A stretch of 64,000 nt of DNA from Delphinapterus leucas (GCF_002288925.2 NW_022098021.1:7227-71226); one strand, 5' to 3'. Shown: positions 35,881-48,379, numbered from the stretch's first letter. The notes: a model not told the origin generated them from the sequence alone. Translations and numbers: made by a program.

Positions 35881-36486
35881 GTGAGTTTGGGAACCAGGGG
35901 GGTAGGGCTTGGTCCTCGGGTCAGAAGTGGGCTGAGACTGGTGAGGCGGACGGAGGTGGCAGGTGGAGAGAGGCCTGCAGGACCCCTGGGAGTGTGCACG
36001 GGACAGGCCCGTAGCTCTTCTCGGCCAGGCCGGCCGCCTGAGACAGAGAGACCCAAGCGCACAGGGAGGGCACAGATGAAGCAGGCCTCAGAGCAAGTAG
36101 ACACCCTGTCTGTCTGGATGTTAGGTTTAAAAGACCTACAAATCACAGACTGTGCACAACACCATACAAATGAGCATGTTGGAGCCCGTGGCCCGGATGC
36201 TCTCAAAAATAGGACAAGGGCTGCCCAGTGTGTGAGGGAGGCCAGACACACCGCCCTGTGTCTGCAGGGTGAGATGGAGGCGAGGGGACCGCTGGGAGTG
36301 CGGGAGACACAGCAGGGTACAGGGCCTCCGACTCCTTCTCTGTACGTGCTCTGAGGGCTCCCCTCCCCTCCCCCACACCCCAGCAAGCTCATTCTTCCCC
36401 TGGACTCTCTGGACTCTCTCTCGCAGGTTCTGTCCCCGCCTTAGGGGGAGTCCACGGCTCAGAATTTCCCCTCCATTTCCCTCCAG

Positions 36487-36699
36487 GGACAGAGAGTTAC
36501 CACAGCCAGCCATGCCCAGTGGGGCACTACTGTCCTGCCGGGACGCGCAGCCCCAGGCCCTGCCCATCGGGAGCCTTTAGGAGCAGCAGGCAGGCGGGGG
36601 CAGTGGAAGAGTGTCTGCCCTGCCCTGCAGGCTCCTTCAATGCCCAGCCAGGCCAGGCAGGCTGCCTCCCCTGCGGGAGCTCTGCCTTCTCTCCACCGG
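36487..36699 (+). CDS. Exon 19: last canonical CPxG exon
   Basis: Acceptor TCCCTCCAG, donor CCGG|GTGAGT, phase 1 to 1. Encodes QPCPVGHYCPAGTRS, CPSGAFRSSRQAGA, CLPCPAGSFNAQPG and CLPCGSSAFSPPG. It ends the run of canonical modules and joins directly to the CTCRG module. Confidence 0.94.
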
Positions 36700-37325
36700 G
36701 TGAGTCTCACGTGCCCACCGGCCCCAGCTGGCTCGTCGCCCTTGTCTGCAGACGTGGGCTCCAAATACACCAGTTCCCCTGTCCCTGCAGCTTTGAGGGT
36801 CAACGGTGTAAGGTTGACAGAAGCCACCTAATCGTTGAGGGGAGTTGTTTCCCGAGAGCCGCAGTACATCCCAGCGTGGGGTGCGTGGGTGAAATGAGAG
36901 TCTGGGTGGTGACTTCAACACGCAGACCAGGGAGCACGTGGGACACCCTCGGAGAGGCTGAGCAAACTGCTCCAAGGACCAGGCTGGGGGCGGGGACGGG
37001 GGCCGGTACTCCACCTGGGATTGCCCAGCAGGGATCTGGGGCCGCTGCTCTGAAGTCCCCCAAGGGATCAGGTGCAGAGCTGTAAGGCAATGACCCCTTG
37101 CTGACCCCCTAACCTCCCCTCATTTCAAAGATGTGATCTCTTCACATGGTTTTTGCTGCGTGAGCCGTTTGCACTGGTCTACTGTGCCAGCAGGAGGCGC
37201 AGCCAGATGATCCCGCAGTGGGGATCAAAGTCCCACGCATCCCACACATTTAGCCTCAGTGTGGGCTTCTTCCAGCCCTGCGCCCGAATGAGCGCTGAGG
37301 TCCACAGACAAAGTTGGCAGACTTT

Positions 37326-37385
37326 ACCTAGGATAGTACTAAGAGCACTTACCACATGCCAGGCACTGTTCTAAGTGCTGTCTAA
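37326..37385 (+). mobile_element. MIR fragment
   Basis: The segment AGAGCACTTACCACATGCC followed by AGGCACTGTTCTAAGTGCT is the familiar end segment of mammalian MIR elements. Short and old. Confidence 0.65.
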
Positions 37386-37399
37386 AATAAATAAAAAAG

Positions 37400-37965
37400 A
37401 CATAAATAAAAGGAAAGTTAAGCCATGTTCAAGGATTAGAAGCCTCAATATAATAAAAATGTCATCTCTCTCCCAAAGGATCTGTTGTTTCTGTGCAATC
37501 CAAGAGAAATTCCAGTTATGATCTTTGTGGATATGACCTGATCATATGGAAATTCAAGGGCCAAAAATGGCTGACAACCTTGAAAAGAAGAACAAAGTTG
37601 GCAGACACAGACTACCGATAAGATTTATTATTAAGCTACAGTGATTAGGACAGGGGGATGTTTATGCAAGGACAGGATAAAAGACCAATGGAACAGGATA
37701 GATTTTCAAATAGACCTACATGTGTATGAGATGTTTGATTAATGGCAAACATGAGTGTTCTTTCAGTAAAAGTGCCATGCCAACTGGATATCTACTCAGG
37801 AAGAGTGAATTTTGACTCTTCACTAATATCCTCCACAGGAAATGAACAACGCTTTTAGAAAATAAAAAGGGAAAACATGTTAATTGGAGTGGGATTTCTT
37901 GTAGAAGTTGAGAAGTCTAATCAGAACACAATTCAGAAAATAACGAGATATATACATATATTTAT
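37400..37965 (+). mobile_element. Old L1 ORF2 3' fragment
   Basis: AT-rich sequence whose order of phrases (AAAATGTCATCTCTCTCCC, GGAACAGGATAGATTTTC, CCATGCCAACTGGATATC) follows the 3' part of L1 ORF2. The frame is broken by many stops, so it is a dead copy. Confidence 0.7.
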
Positions 37966-39360
37966 GTACTCCTAGGTATTGATATATATTTATTTATATA
38001 TTCCTAGGTATTTGATATATTTTGATGTTATTGTAAATGCTATTAGGTTTTAAAATTTCATCTTCTAATGTTTTGTTTGCCTAAAGATGTCTCTTTTCAG
38101 CTTTAGCCTAAAGCATATTTTAGCTAAGCGGAGAATTCTAGCTTGACAGTTATTTTCTTTCAGCATTTCAGAGATACACTTCCATTGCCTCTGGCTTCCA
38201 TTTTTTCTGTTGAGAAGTCTTATATAAGTCCTTTATTTGCTCTTTGCAGGTAAATATCCTTTTTCTTGGGTGGTTTTAAGATTTTCTCATTGTCTTCGGT
38301 TTTTAGGAATATAACTAAATTTTTTTCTTTGTATTTATCCTGTTTGAGTTTCTTTAGTACTTCTCAAGTAGTTTGATGTCTTTTAATTTTGTGAAATTCT
38401 CAGCCATTACATTTTTAAATGTTTACTCTGTTTTCTTCTTCCTCCTTTCCTTTTGGATCTCTCATTACACATATATTATCTCTTTTCACCATGCACGTGT
38501 CTCTTGCACTATTTTCTGCAATTTTTATCTTTTATTTTCTCATACTGAGATTCATTTTGGATGGTTTTTTCAGACCTATACTCTATTTTCTTTTCATCTC
38601 CATATAATCTGCTATTAAATACATCTAAAGATACTTTATTTTTTGCTATTGAATCTTTCAGTTCTAGAATTTCTATTCATCTTTAATAGTTTCCTGTTTC
38701 CCATTGAAATTCTCCATCTTGTTATTTGATTTATCAAATATACTAATCACAGTTTAAAGTATATGTCACGTATCACACCTCCAGTATTTGGATCTCTTGA
38801 GAGCCATATCTACTCTCTGTCTTTTTTCCTTTGGATTTCTTAGCAATTACTGTTTGTTTGTTTATATGCTTTTTTTAATTGAATGCTAGACTTAGTGAAT
38901 GAAAATTGTAGAGAAATTTTGAAATTCTTGATTCTGTACCTTCCTCCGTAGAGGAATTACTTTCACTCTGGAAACCAGTTACAGTAGGAACAAATTCCCT
39001 CCATTCATCAGGGCTTCAGAAAATCAGTGCTGGGCTTCAGGTTTCACAAGAGTCAGTGCTTACCTGGGTGTAGCTCTTCAGTGCTTCGAGCTGAAAGCCA
39101 GAAACACTGAGGGTCTCATGTTTACCAGAGACCCTCATTCCTGGTGGTCCCTGGGCCATGTGAGACTTCCTGAAGCTATGCTCACCTTCTCAGGCTCTCC
39201 ACTGAGAGGCAAATGCCTTTCAGGGAAGCGGGTCCCAAATGTGGGCTTGTCCCTCTGCATTTCCTTTCTCTTTTCCTTAAGTCCTCAATTAAGCTCCCTA
39301 GGCCTTCAAACAGAGGTTTTCTATATTTTTCTGGCTTTTCTGTTGTGTGTCATAGGAAGA
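37966..39360. mobile_element. Old L1M-type LINE fragment
   Basis: T-rich stretch containing GAGAATTCTAGCTTGACAG, TTCAGCATTTCAGAGATAC, GTTGAGAAGTCTTATATAAG and AATTCTCAGCCATTACA. This is the order seen in the widespread old L1M sequence of mammals. Heavily diverged; the exact subfamily and right edge are uncertain. Confidence 0.6.
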
Positions 39361-39702
39361 TTGCCCTGAAATAAGCTACTCTACCCTTGCCAAAGGCAGG
39401 AAAAGTCTTGCAGGTATGTGCACTTTTGTAAGCTGCCTCTTTCCCTTTTGGGATGCAATGGAGGTTGTTTTAGGTAATTTATTTTAAAGGTCAGCTCATA
39501 AACACTAGCCTCCAATTGTTGTTAGTACCACAAAGGCACTGTGGAAGGTACTGAGACAGGTCTACTCGGAAGAAAGAAAAAACACAAAACAAATGGGCAG
39601 AAGTGTCAAGTGCCACAAGAAAAGAACCAAAAAGTCTGGATGGTTCAAAATAGGAAGAAATTGCTTCTTCATGGCAGGATCAGGGAAAGTTTATGGAGAA
39701 TG

Positions 39703-39941
39703 TTTTATTTATTTATTTTTGGCTGCGTTGGGTCTTCATTGCTGCGTGCAGGCTTTCTCTAGTTACGTCGAGTGAGGGCTACTCTTCGTTGCAGAACACA
39801 GGCTCTAGGCACACAGGCTCAGTAGTTGTGGCACATGGGCTTAGTTCCTCCGCGGCATGTGGGATCTTCCTGGACCAGGGGTCGAACCCGTGTCCCCTGC
39901 GTTGGCAGGAGATTCTTAACCACAGCACCACCAGGGAAGCC
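39703..39941 (-). mobile_element. CHR-1-type SINE
   Basis: On the minus strand it begins GGGCTTCCCTGGTGGTGCTG, with B box GGGTTCGACCC, and ends in a TAAATAAATAAA-type tail (left edge TTTATTTATTTATTTTTGG). It keeps the long body typical of the CHR-1 subgroup (TTGTGGCACATGGGC, TCTAGTTACGTCGAG). A short AATGTTT repeat at both sides may be the target-site duplication. Confidence 0.9.
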
Positions 39942-40930
39942 CCAAAATGTTTAAGTGTTATATTTAAACAGGAACTGGCAGATGAGTAAAATCTTGCTGG
40001 GTTGGGTTGGTGGCAGGCAGACATTAAAAAATGATGCTTCTAATATAGATCAGTGATCAATTCTATAGGCATGAATGCCACGCCAAGCTTTCAGACTCTT
40101 GTTCAAAGTATTCTTTAGCAACAGAAAACTTTTTCCAAAAATTCTTGCTTAGTGAATTAATATGAAACTTATGTCCAGGGTGAGGTCTCATAAGTGCTCC
40201 CATTTAGTCCCTCCATCACCCAAGAAGCTCCCAAGGCACCTCTGTGGGACCACAAGGCCACAAGCCAGGTCTGGAGCCCAGTGCTCTGGACACTGAGAAG
40301 AGACGGAAGACTCCAAGGGCATGATGGTGCCCAGGTCTCTGCAGGGAGCTGGTCCAGATGGGCCAAAACACATTCTAGAGTTCAAGGGAGCAGAGGGGCC
40401 TTGGCCGACCTGACTGGTGGAAGAATAGTCCTTGTGTCATTCAGCATTGAGCAATTCCCGACCTTCTCTACAGTAGAAATAGGTGTCTCTCATGTTAATG
40501 GTCCCTAAATTTGGGGGGACAGGGGGAGAATGTAACCATGTTAGCAAAAAAATGTCAGCTTTAATCAATTCACTCAACAAGTTCTGCTGCGGGTCTACTG
40601 GCTCCTGTGCACTGTGCACAGGTGGTTACCTGCAGCAAACTGACAAAGGCTACACCCTAAATGAGTGTTTTTATTCTCCCAAGGAGACGCCAGTCCCAAC
40701 AGGGTTGAATTGGCCAGAATTGCAGTGAATCCTAGTCCCCTGCAAGGCCCCCTCTCTACCTCCCCCTAGCTGCCTCTCCCAGAGAACATCCACCTGGACC
40801 CCTTTTGTCTCCAAAGAAAATCTAAGCTTCCCTACCCACCACTTTCTCTGCTGAGAATCCCTGTCCTCCCAGTTGCACTCACCCAGTCCATCCATCCTTC
40901 AAGCTTCTTGAGCGGCCTTCCCTCTCAGAT

Positions 40931-40946
40931 CCCCCCCCCCCCCCCC
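40931..40946. repeat. Run of 16 C
   Basis: Homopolymer C16 in intron 19; likely to be length-variable and prone to assembly error. Confidence 0.95.
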
Positions 40947-41103
40947 GCTAATTGCCTAGAGACAGAGGCCTGTGCCAGCCCTTCATGACATGTCAGAGGG
41001 TTTCTGTGATCCAAGTAGGAGCAACAACTTCCACAGGTGTCGGGGGTGTTCAGCTGCATCGCTAGCTCTCAGCCTTGGCTGAACAATAAAGCTCTGCGGG
41101 CAC

Positions 41104-41332
41104 TTTTTTTTTTTTTTAACATCTTCATTGGAGTATAATTGCTTTACAATGGTGTGTTAGCTTCTGCTGTATAACAAAATGAATCTGCTATATGTATACA
41201 TATATCCCCGTATCTCCACCCTCTTACATCTCCTTCCCACCCTCCCTATCCCACCCCTCTAGGTGGTCACAGAGCACCGGAGCTGATCTCCCTGTGCTAT
41301 GCGGCTGCTTCCCACTAGCTATCTATTTTACG
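41104..41332 (-). mobile_element. Young L1 3' end, 5'-truncated
   Basis: The left edge is a T-run (poly-A tail on the minus strand), followed by AACATCTTCATTGGAGTATA, CAATGGTGTGTTAGCTTCTG and CTAGGTGGTCACAGAGCACC. This is the L1 3' UTR common in cetartiodactyl genomes. It lies about 260 bp upstream of exon 20. Confidence 0.85.
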
Positions 41333-41594
41333 TTGTCCTGGCCTCGCCTTGCCTCAGAGATTTCTATTTAATTGGTCTAAAGGGGACCCAGACCTCAACC
41401 CAGACATTGATGTTTTTTAAACACTTCTCAGATTCTAATGCAAAGCCAGGGTTGAGATTTGGAAAATCTCATTCAACCCCCTCAAAGACCCCCCAGGTCA
41501 GTACTTTGGTAAAGACAGGTGTCTGCTCCCTCCACCTGGCTGCCACTGGCTCCCTGCCAGGTGCCTGGACGGCTGCGGGACCCTCTCTCCCCAG

Positions 41595-41722
41595 GTGCCT
41601 CCCACTGCACGTGCCGGGGACTGAACAGGGTCTTCCAGAAGTCAGACGGTTCCTGCATCTGCCGGGCAGGACATGAGTCCTACGAGGGCGAGAGCAGCAG
41701 CGAAGAGGACTGTCAGCCCCAG
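41595..41722 (+). CDS. Exon 20: CTCRGLNRVF module
   Basis: Acceptor CTCCCCAG, donor CCAG|GTAGCC, phase 1 in and 0 out. Encodes ASHCTCRGLNRVFQKSDGSC followed by ICRAGHESYEG and an acidic end before DCQPQ. The change from CPxG to CTCRG marks a separate domain after the repeat array. Confidence 0.93.
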
Positions 41723-44248
41723 GTAGCCCCGCGGCCGAGGGGGGCAAGGGGAGCGCCGTCCGTCCGTGCCTGCCGGGCACCTCCGTGGGCCACACCCAAG
41801 GATTACGTCCTGCACAAGTGGGGCGACCTCGGGGCCTCTCCTTATCACAGAGCCCCAGGACCTCAGCCTCGTAAAGGGTCTTGGAGTCGCCCCCGCAGGG
41901 GTGACCATCCCGTGTGGGCCAGGAGGCTAGAGGCTGGGGAGCGTCGGGGAGCCAGCCCAATCAGCCAGGCTGGCGTGGAGGGGTCTGCAGGAGGATGTCC
42001 CCTCCCCAGGCACACAGCCCTGGTGGCAGCAAGATCCAGACGCCCTCCCTTCAGAGCCGGCTCCGGAGGCTCTGGATCCGACTTCCTCCTAAAAGGCAGC
42101 AACATCTTTATGGGGGACACTTTGCCCAACCAGTGTGGTACAGCTGCCCCCGGTGCTGCCCCAGCTCACTCAGCCCCTCGCCCAGGCCCCTATCTGCTCG
42201 GAGGTTTCCCCTTTGAGTCCAAACCTCCAATTATCAGTCGGTCTTAATCCCATATTTGAGCCACAGCAAACAAGACAACAGTCAGGACCCCAAGGCCGCC
42301 TGCCCACCCAAGTCTGACAGGAGCTCCATCTGAGACGCTGCTCTCTCACCACCCTCCTCCTCTGGCCACCCGTCCACTTCATCAGGCCGTTCTACCTTCC
42401 CGTTTGAAGACCCCGCTGCTCAACAGGGGAAAAGCCAACAGGCTGAGGCGTGCTGCTTTATCCCCACCGGCGGAAACAGGCACCAGCCCCTGGCCCTGGC
42501 CCCAGCCTGGCTGGCTTCCAGCATGCCCGGAGCCCTAAGTCACGCGGTCCTCAGTTTCCAGTGGTCCCTCCCTGTCGGAGCCCCTCTCCCCTGTGTACAA
42601 AAGGCTCTGCATCCTGCCTTATCCTAGACCGGTGGTTCAAAGTGTGATCTTTGCACTGACGGAATCAGCATCACCTGGAAATTTGTTAGAAATGCAAACC
42701 CTGCGCCCTACCCCAGACCTACTGGATCAGAAACCCCAGGGGTGGGACCCAGCAAACTGGGTTTCCACAAGCCCTCCAAGTGGTTCTGATATTCGCTGAA
42801 GTTTGAAAAGCCACTGGCTAACCTAGCTCCCAGGCCTTGCTCAAGTCTCAGCTCAGCTGAGGGCCCTCAGCTTGGATGAGAAGCTGTTCCCTCGAACAGT
42901 CGGGGCACCTGTCCTTCATGTCACCAACTGGCCCAGCTCCCTGCATGCTTACTCAGGTCTGTAAGGAGCTGGGCTCCCTCCCACCCGTCCGTCCTCCGCA
43001 CCTCTCTGACTTCCCTGCGGGCCCACGCCCTCCCTCCCTCAGGGGCACCCTCCTTCCCGCTCAGAGCTGCTTACCAGCCGGAGGCCTTCAAGTGCCTCAC
43101 ACTGGCCTGCGTGGGGACTGACACACTGTCTGGCCCACCTCCTGGCCCCGAAGGTCAAACCTGTCTCCTAGTTGGAGGCCTAGTGGAGACAGGGAACACA
43201 TGTCTCCACTCTGACACGTCTTCCGATCACATACAGATCAGATCCCCAATCAGAGGCGTGGCTTATTTCATGGGCGTCACCTAAAGCCCATCCCTGATGT
43301 TAATAGGCCAATTCCCTCACCTGTCACCCCTCTTCAGGGAACAGGGAAGGCTCTGGGCCTCACCTAGCCCGTCTCAACATGGGTGTGCTCCAGATAAGCC
43401 ACTGAGGTACAAGAAGGAAGTATCAGAACGGTTCATATTCACTTTTTCTCCTCGTTAGCTTTTCAGTTGCGTTTACATGTGTGCGTATATATTATACTCA
43501 GTCTAGTGTATATTATCACAATATTTTTTACAGTACTTTTTTACTCTCGGGAAGCAGGATGAAAAGTCTGGTTACCACTGGCCTAAGTAACTGAGGTTTT
43601 CAGGTGGGAGTGTGTCTTCCCCGACATGACCTCCAGGGAGGGGGCTGTGGCCGCCCAGCCCCCTTCCTTCCTGGACCCCCACTCTCAGGAGGCAGGCAGA
43701 TGGTGAGGGCCCAGGGTAACACGCGGGTGGCCGCCCAGCCAGCTCACCAGCCTCACTTGTTGCTACGCCCTCCTGCAGACCCCTCCACCCCAGCCCCGCT
43801 GATTGGGCCGGCCCCCCCAACACCCTCTGGTCGTTCTGACCTCTGAACCGCCCTCCCTCTGTGAGTCTTGCCCTCACAATTCTTCTTCAAAACCAGTTTC
43901 ACCACCACCTCCTCCAGCAAGCCTTCCCTGACGAGCCCCCACCTTCCGTCCTGCTGATCCTTACTCATCTCCTAGGAGGTCATCTTAGCTGCTGTGTGGG
44001 AACCTGGGTCCGGCCTCCCCAGAGCTAGGCCTCCCAAATACCTCCCAAGGCAGCTCACTTGTCTCCTACTACTTTTGTGGGTTCCCCTCTGCCCTCAAGC
44101 CTAACCCTAGTCTTAGCATGCTGACTACATGACCTCTCAGAGGGGCCTGGCTCCCCCTGAGACCCTGCCCCTGTCCCTGGAATATTCTCTGGTGCACCCC
44201 AGGCCTGCAGGTGCTGGGCCAGGACTCTCCTCCCACGCCCTCCCACAG
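41723..44248 (+). other. Intron 20
   Basis: About 2.5 kb with a MER5A copy and weak L2-like text near 43870-43990 (CCAGCAAGCCTTCCCTGACGA). No exon with matching phase and cysteine pattern was found. Confidence 0.55.
42628..42822 (+). mobile_element. MER5A DNA transposon (hAT-Charlie)
   Basis: Contains GGTTCAAAGTGTGATCTTTG, GAATCAGCATCACCTGGAA, TTAGAAATGCAAACCCTG, GGATCAGAAACCCCAGG and ends GTTTGAAAAGCCACTGG. This is the full order of the 189-bp MER5A consensus, with terminal inverted sequence CA(G/A)TGG. Confidence 0.88.
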
Positions 44249-44376
44249 GTCGTGGAGCGCTGCTCTCCTGGAGACGTCCGCCTGGCCGCCACCCGCACGT
44301 GTGTGTCCCCCAAGCAGTACGACTGCTCCTTCTTCTGTCGCCCAGTGGGCGGGGAGCTCAGCGCTGGACTGGGCAT
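44249..44376 (+). CDS. Exon 21: [12 protein letters not shown] segment
   Basis: Acceptor CTCCCACAG, donor AT|GTGAGT, phase 0 in and 2 out. Encodes [18 protein letters not shown] and [13 protein letters not shown]. The isoleucine codon is completed by exon 22, so the GTGAGT donor, not an ATG stop-over, is the real end. Confidence 0.92.
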
Positions 44377-45064
44377 GTGAGTGACGAAAAGCCGCTGAGA
44401 GCATAATGAAGCCACCATCTCCAGGCAGGTCCTGACCGTCCCCCGAGGGCCCGTCCAGGAGGCTGTTGGCAGGACCCAGACTGAGCCGACTCCTGCAAGG
44501 TCTTTCCAGAAGCTGCCTGTGTGCGCATCCCGAGATGGGCGCCCAGCCAGCACAGCCGGGGCAAGCGGCCCAGCCTGAGGGAGCACTGACAGCAGGGAAG
44601 AGTGAGGTCCAGACCCCAGGCCCCCACAACTGCCAGGAGCTGACCCTGACTGGACCCCAAGCCAGGGGGGGCCCTGATGCGGTCCTGAGTTCTAGACCTC
44701 CAGCTGACCTTTGCACTGGGTGGAGCAGGCTGTGGAGGGCAGCCGCTGCGCTGGCAGCGTTCCAGGCTGAGCAGCTCACCCTCGCCACACTCCACCCTGA
44801 CAGGAGGCCGAGCAAAAGTGCCGAGCCCCCCAACCAGGACAAGGCCTTTGTCCCAGGCATTGCTCTTGTCCCGGGACGTGCCCAGGCTGGCGCAGGGCCA
44901 GGGGCGAGAGCGTGTTGTCCAGTCACCTCAGGACCTCCCCCGAAAGTGCAGCCGCTGCTCAGGAAGCATAGGCAGCTCACTTTCCTCCAGAGGAGCCCGA
45001 GCTGGCTGAGGGGCACATGGAGCCCGCTGAGACAGACCCCTCCCCACCCCATCCTCTCCCGCAG

Positions 45065-45209
45065 CTGCCAGTGCCAGCAGTACGTCTCTGCAGAAGAGCT
45101 CTGTGACGCCCAGTGTCTGGCCAGGGCCCCCCAGCTCTCCCTGGCCTGGGGGCCCAGCAGAGAGCTGATCCTCAGCATGAAGGACGAGGCTGGGGACAGC
45201 GTCCAGAGG
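45065..45209 (+). CDS. Exon 22: CQCQQYVSAEELC segment
   Basis: Acceptor CTCCCGCAG, donor AGG|GTGAGC, phase 2 in and 0 out. Encodes CQCQQYVSAEELCDAQCLA, then a cysteine-free part ending ELILSMKDEAGDSVQR, which starts the membrane-proximal domain. Confidence 0.93.
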
Positions 45210-45485
45210 GTGAGCCCAGCTCGAGGAAAGGCTGGAAAGGATGGGCAGCCTCTGCCTACTCGAGACAGACAGCCCCAGCACCCGTGGCTATAGAACCCCC
45301 AACACCAGTCTAAAGAACCCGGGCGGCAGGAGGGAAAGCCCATCTTTTAAAGAGCCTTCCTACCTGGTCTTTTGCTATCTGCACGAATGTTTGATCTGCG
45401 GGCTGGAAGGAAGGGCGGGAAGGAGGCAATAGTGGTGTTTCTTATGTCAACGTCGACCATCTAGTTTGAACGCCAGAAGGGACCT

Positions 45486-45545
45486 TGGAAATCATCAGCT
45501 TCACTTTACAGAAGTGTGAAGCGAGGCCCAGAGTTGTGAAGCCGC
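45486..45545 (+). mobile_element. MIR fragment
   Basis: CACTTTACAGAAGTGTGAAG followed by CGAGGCCCAGAG is the mid-MIR motif. Intronic remnant. Confidence 0.55.
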
Positions 45546-46151
45546 TCCCCACCACCACAGAGATGGTGTGGACCCTGCTAGAGCCCAGCCAGAGCCTTGT
45601 CCCAGCCCAGACCGCTGGCCACAGGGCAGAGCCATCTCCTGGCCACCATGGTGTGGCCCTGGCTGTCTTCAGGGCCTCGATGCTTCGTCGAGGTCGGGGG
45701 CAGAGGACCAGGGCCTGGACACAGGAACGGCTCGCCCTGGATGTCTGTCCACCAGAGGCTCTAGGGGGCTGTGTCTGCTTGCCACTGAAAGGGTAGGAAG
45801 GGTCCCCTGGCCTGGGACTGGACAGCAGATTTGGGATACAGGGTGATGTTTCTAAGTTGCTCTATAAGTAGGACGTTTGCAGGTAGAGAGAAAAGAGAGG
45901 AAAACAATGATTCAGTACAGGGGCCTGAGTTGAGTCAGGGGTGTTTCCTGAAGAGAGGAAGTGCCCAGGGTTCAGGACGCCACCGGGGCAAGTTTAGTGA
46001 GGAAGGAAACACGTCCTGGGAGAGGGTGGGTGGCACTGCTGAGCCTAGCCTCACCAGGACCTGTGCCAGATGGGTGGTTGGGCTTCCGTCCGGCCATCCC
46101 TGCAAGTCCCGCTGCCCCTCCCTGGTGTTCAAAGCTGTGCTTTGTTCTTAG

Positions 46152-46284
46152 AGACTAACAAGCACAGTGGGCCCAGACCTGTCCTTCCAAGGGAGTGCCA
46201 GGGTCCACCTGGTCCAGTGTGGCCCCCACGGCATCCTTGGCTTTGTCATCTCCACGCGGAACGTGCTGGGCTCCTTCCTCCTCG
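46152..46284 (+). CDS. Exon 23: membrane-proximal domain, first part
   Basis: Acceptor TTGTTCTTAG, donor CTCG|GTGAGC, phase 0 in and 1 out. Encodes LSFQGSARVHLVQCGPHG and ILGFVISTRNVLGSFLLG, beta-strand-like alternation with a single cysteine. Confidence 0.91.
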
Positions 46285-48379
46285 GTGAGCGCAGAGGGGC
46301 ACCGAGCCAGGCTTTCCCAGAGAGGGTGGGAGGAGTGGGGGGATCCCTCAGTCTGACAGGGATCACAGGTCATGTGGGAAGACAGCCTTTGGGGAGGTGA
46401 GACCCCCTGAGGCCTGGGACTGCTCCTCAAGGGGAAGCAAGACAGGTGGGGCCCAGAGGTAGGTGTGTGGCTCCCCAGGCAGGCCCAGGTCCTCCAGCTT
46501 TCGTCCCCCAAACTGTCCCAGGTCCGCCTGTGTCCAGCCCACGGCAGCAAGGTCGTCATTGGACTGCAGGCCCGGAGCACCCTGCCCCCCAAGATCCCAG
46601 CACCGATCCCCGTATTCCAAACCCAGTGATCTGCCTGGCACAGGGGGACGCGATTCTTTTCCAGCTTCATATTCTTCACCACAGTGAGTTCCGCCCTGAC
46701 TCTGTCGTCCTTCCCCCGCCCAGCCGTCCAGGGACCTCACATACAGACCAGACTCCACAGCAGTGAGTCACAGGCCTGCGCTGTCCCCTTGCTCTTGGCC
46801 TGATTGGTCGTTTCACTGGGGGCCTCGATTCCGTATCTTGGAGCTGATGTTCCAGCTCCAGGTGGGGTTGTCGGACCTCTTCACCTTGGGACGAGACGGG
46901 GCTCACCAAGGTGACCTCTGACTGGGCTCCAGCCCCTCTGCAGGGCTGCTCTGTGCCAGGGCACGACCCTAGCCCTGCCCACAGCCCCCCCATCTTGGAC
47001 GCCTTGGTTTATAAGGATCGTCTTCCCCACCGTGAGCCAAATCCTCCCCGTGAGCCCCAGCCCCGGAACTTCACAGAGCAAGCCTGAGTCCTCCTCCACG
47101 AAACTGTTTCCCTGGTGGAAGAGGCTCTCATCCCCTCCAAGCTCACATTCACCCTCCACACGCTGAGCGGTGGTCCAGGCCCTCAGGAGACTTTAACTCC
47201 CTCCCGTTCTCCCACCTGGTGTTTCCCCCGGCGCTGCTGCGGGGATGGGCGTCCCCCAACCTGCTCACGCGCACGGACGTCACAGGACGCCAGGCGGGCA
47301 GCCAGCCGAGACAGAGGCAGGAGGCAGCTAACCCCCAAGCTGGCTTTTTTGTTTTTTCTCCAATAGATTTTTTTTAAAGAATGGGGTTTTTTGTGTGTGT
47401 GTGTGTGTGTGTGGTACGCGGGCCTCTCACTGTTGGGGCCTCTCCCATTGTGGAGCACAGGCTCTGGACGCGCAGGCTCAGCGGCCATGGCTCACGGGCC
47501 CAGCCGCTCCGTGGCATGTGGGATCTTCCCAGACCGGGGCACGAACCCGTGTCCCCTGCATCGGCAGGCGGACTCTCAACCACTGCGCCACCAGGGAAGC
47601 CCCTAAAGAATGGATTTTGAGAGAGAAAACAGGGGGCAGAGAGCTTACAAATGTAAGCTAGCTTGCTAATTGCTTTAAAAGCACAACAAATCAGTACAGA
47701 GGATATCTGCACAAAGCAAGGCAGTAAAGGTTCAGAGACCGAGGTGTTCCCTTAGGCAAGGCTGAAGACCCCAGTCTTAATCAGATTTGAACAGAACAGC
47801 CACCTGGCCCAGGTAGAAGTAGACCAAGTGTTTGGTTTCACGTGTCACGTAGCTGCCCAAGTTCCTCCCCCACAAAGCAGTGCCAGGGCAGTGAGCTCGA
47901 AGAGGGAAAGGACTCACGCAGACTGGGCATTTCCAGGCCCAGCTCTCCCGTAAACCCGTAAACCCACTGGGCCTGGGGCAACGTCACCCTCTCAGCCTCG
48001 GCATTTGCATGTGTGGCACCTTGGCGGGCAGGAGACAGGTCTCAGGGAGAAGCGCCGGCACTGGTGCGTGAGAAAGGCCTCGTCAGAGGGAACGGCCAGG
48101 CCCGGGCCGCCTGTGCTTCTGCCCCAACTACCCCACAGCATGAACTGAGTGCCTGCCAGGGGTACAGAGTTGAGCAGACCCCACCACTGAGGGGCCTCCG
48201 CTTGTACTCACCCCTAAGGGGCATCTCTCTCTGTAGGCCAAGGGGAGGAGGGTCTCGCCCTGGCACCAAGATTACGTACACGAAAGGCTGAAAACGGTCT
48301 CCTGGGGACAGGGTGTGGGCTGCCCGGGGCTGGGGCTGGGAGAGCCTCTGGAACCCAGGCCAACTGGTTCACTCACCAG
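46285..48379 (+). other. Intron 23
   Basis: About 2.1 kb holding a young CHR SINE at 47385-47603 and a GT run at its tail. No further exon recognised. Confidence 0.6.
47385..47603 (-). mobile_element. CHR-2-type SINE, young
   Basis: On the minus strand it opens GGGCTTCCCTGGTGGCGCAG, with B box GGGTTCGTGCC, and has a CA-rich tail (GT run at its left edge, 47392-47412). Perfect 10-bp direct repeats TAAAGAATGG at 47375-47384 and 47604-47613 mark the insertion. Confidence 0.94.

Larger units (their letters stand above)
36700..41594 (+). other. Intron 19, expanded by LINE and SINE insertions
   Basis: At 4.9 kb it is much longer than most upstream introns. Between 37.4 and 39.4 kb the base composition shifts to AT-rich, and the intron contains L1 fragments, a CHR SINE, a C-run and a young L1 3' end. 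No exon is seen in it. Confidence 0.8.

Noticed and set aside
44249..44376. ATG at the end of exon 21 read as a methionine and stop
   Set aside because: The ATGTGA text is the AT|GTGAGT donor; joining to exon 22 gives an isoleucine and keeps the frame.
44069..45343. 424-codon open frame on the minus strand
   Set aside because: It is antisense to exons 21 and 22, whose splice sites and cysteine pattern are clear. GC-rich DNA with few TA-containing codons gives long antisense frames.
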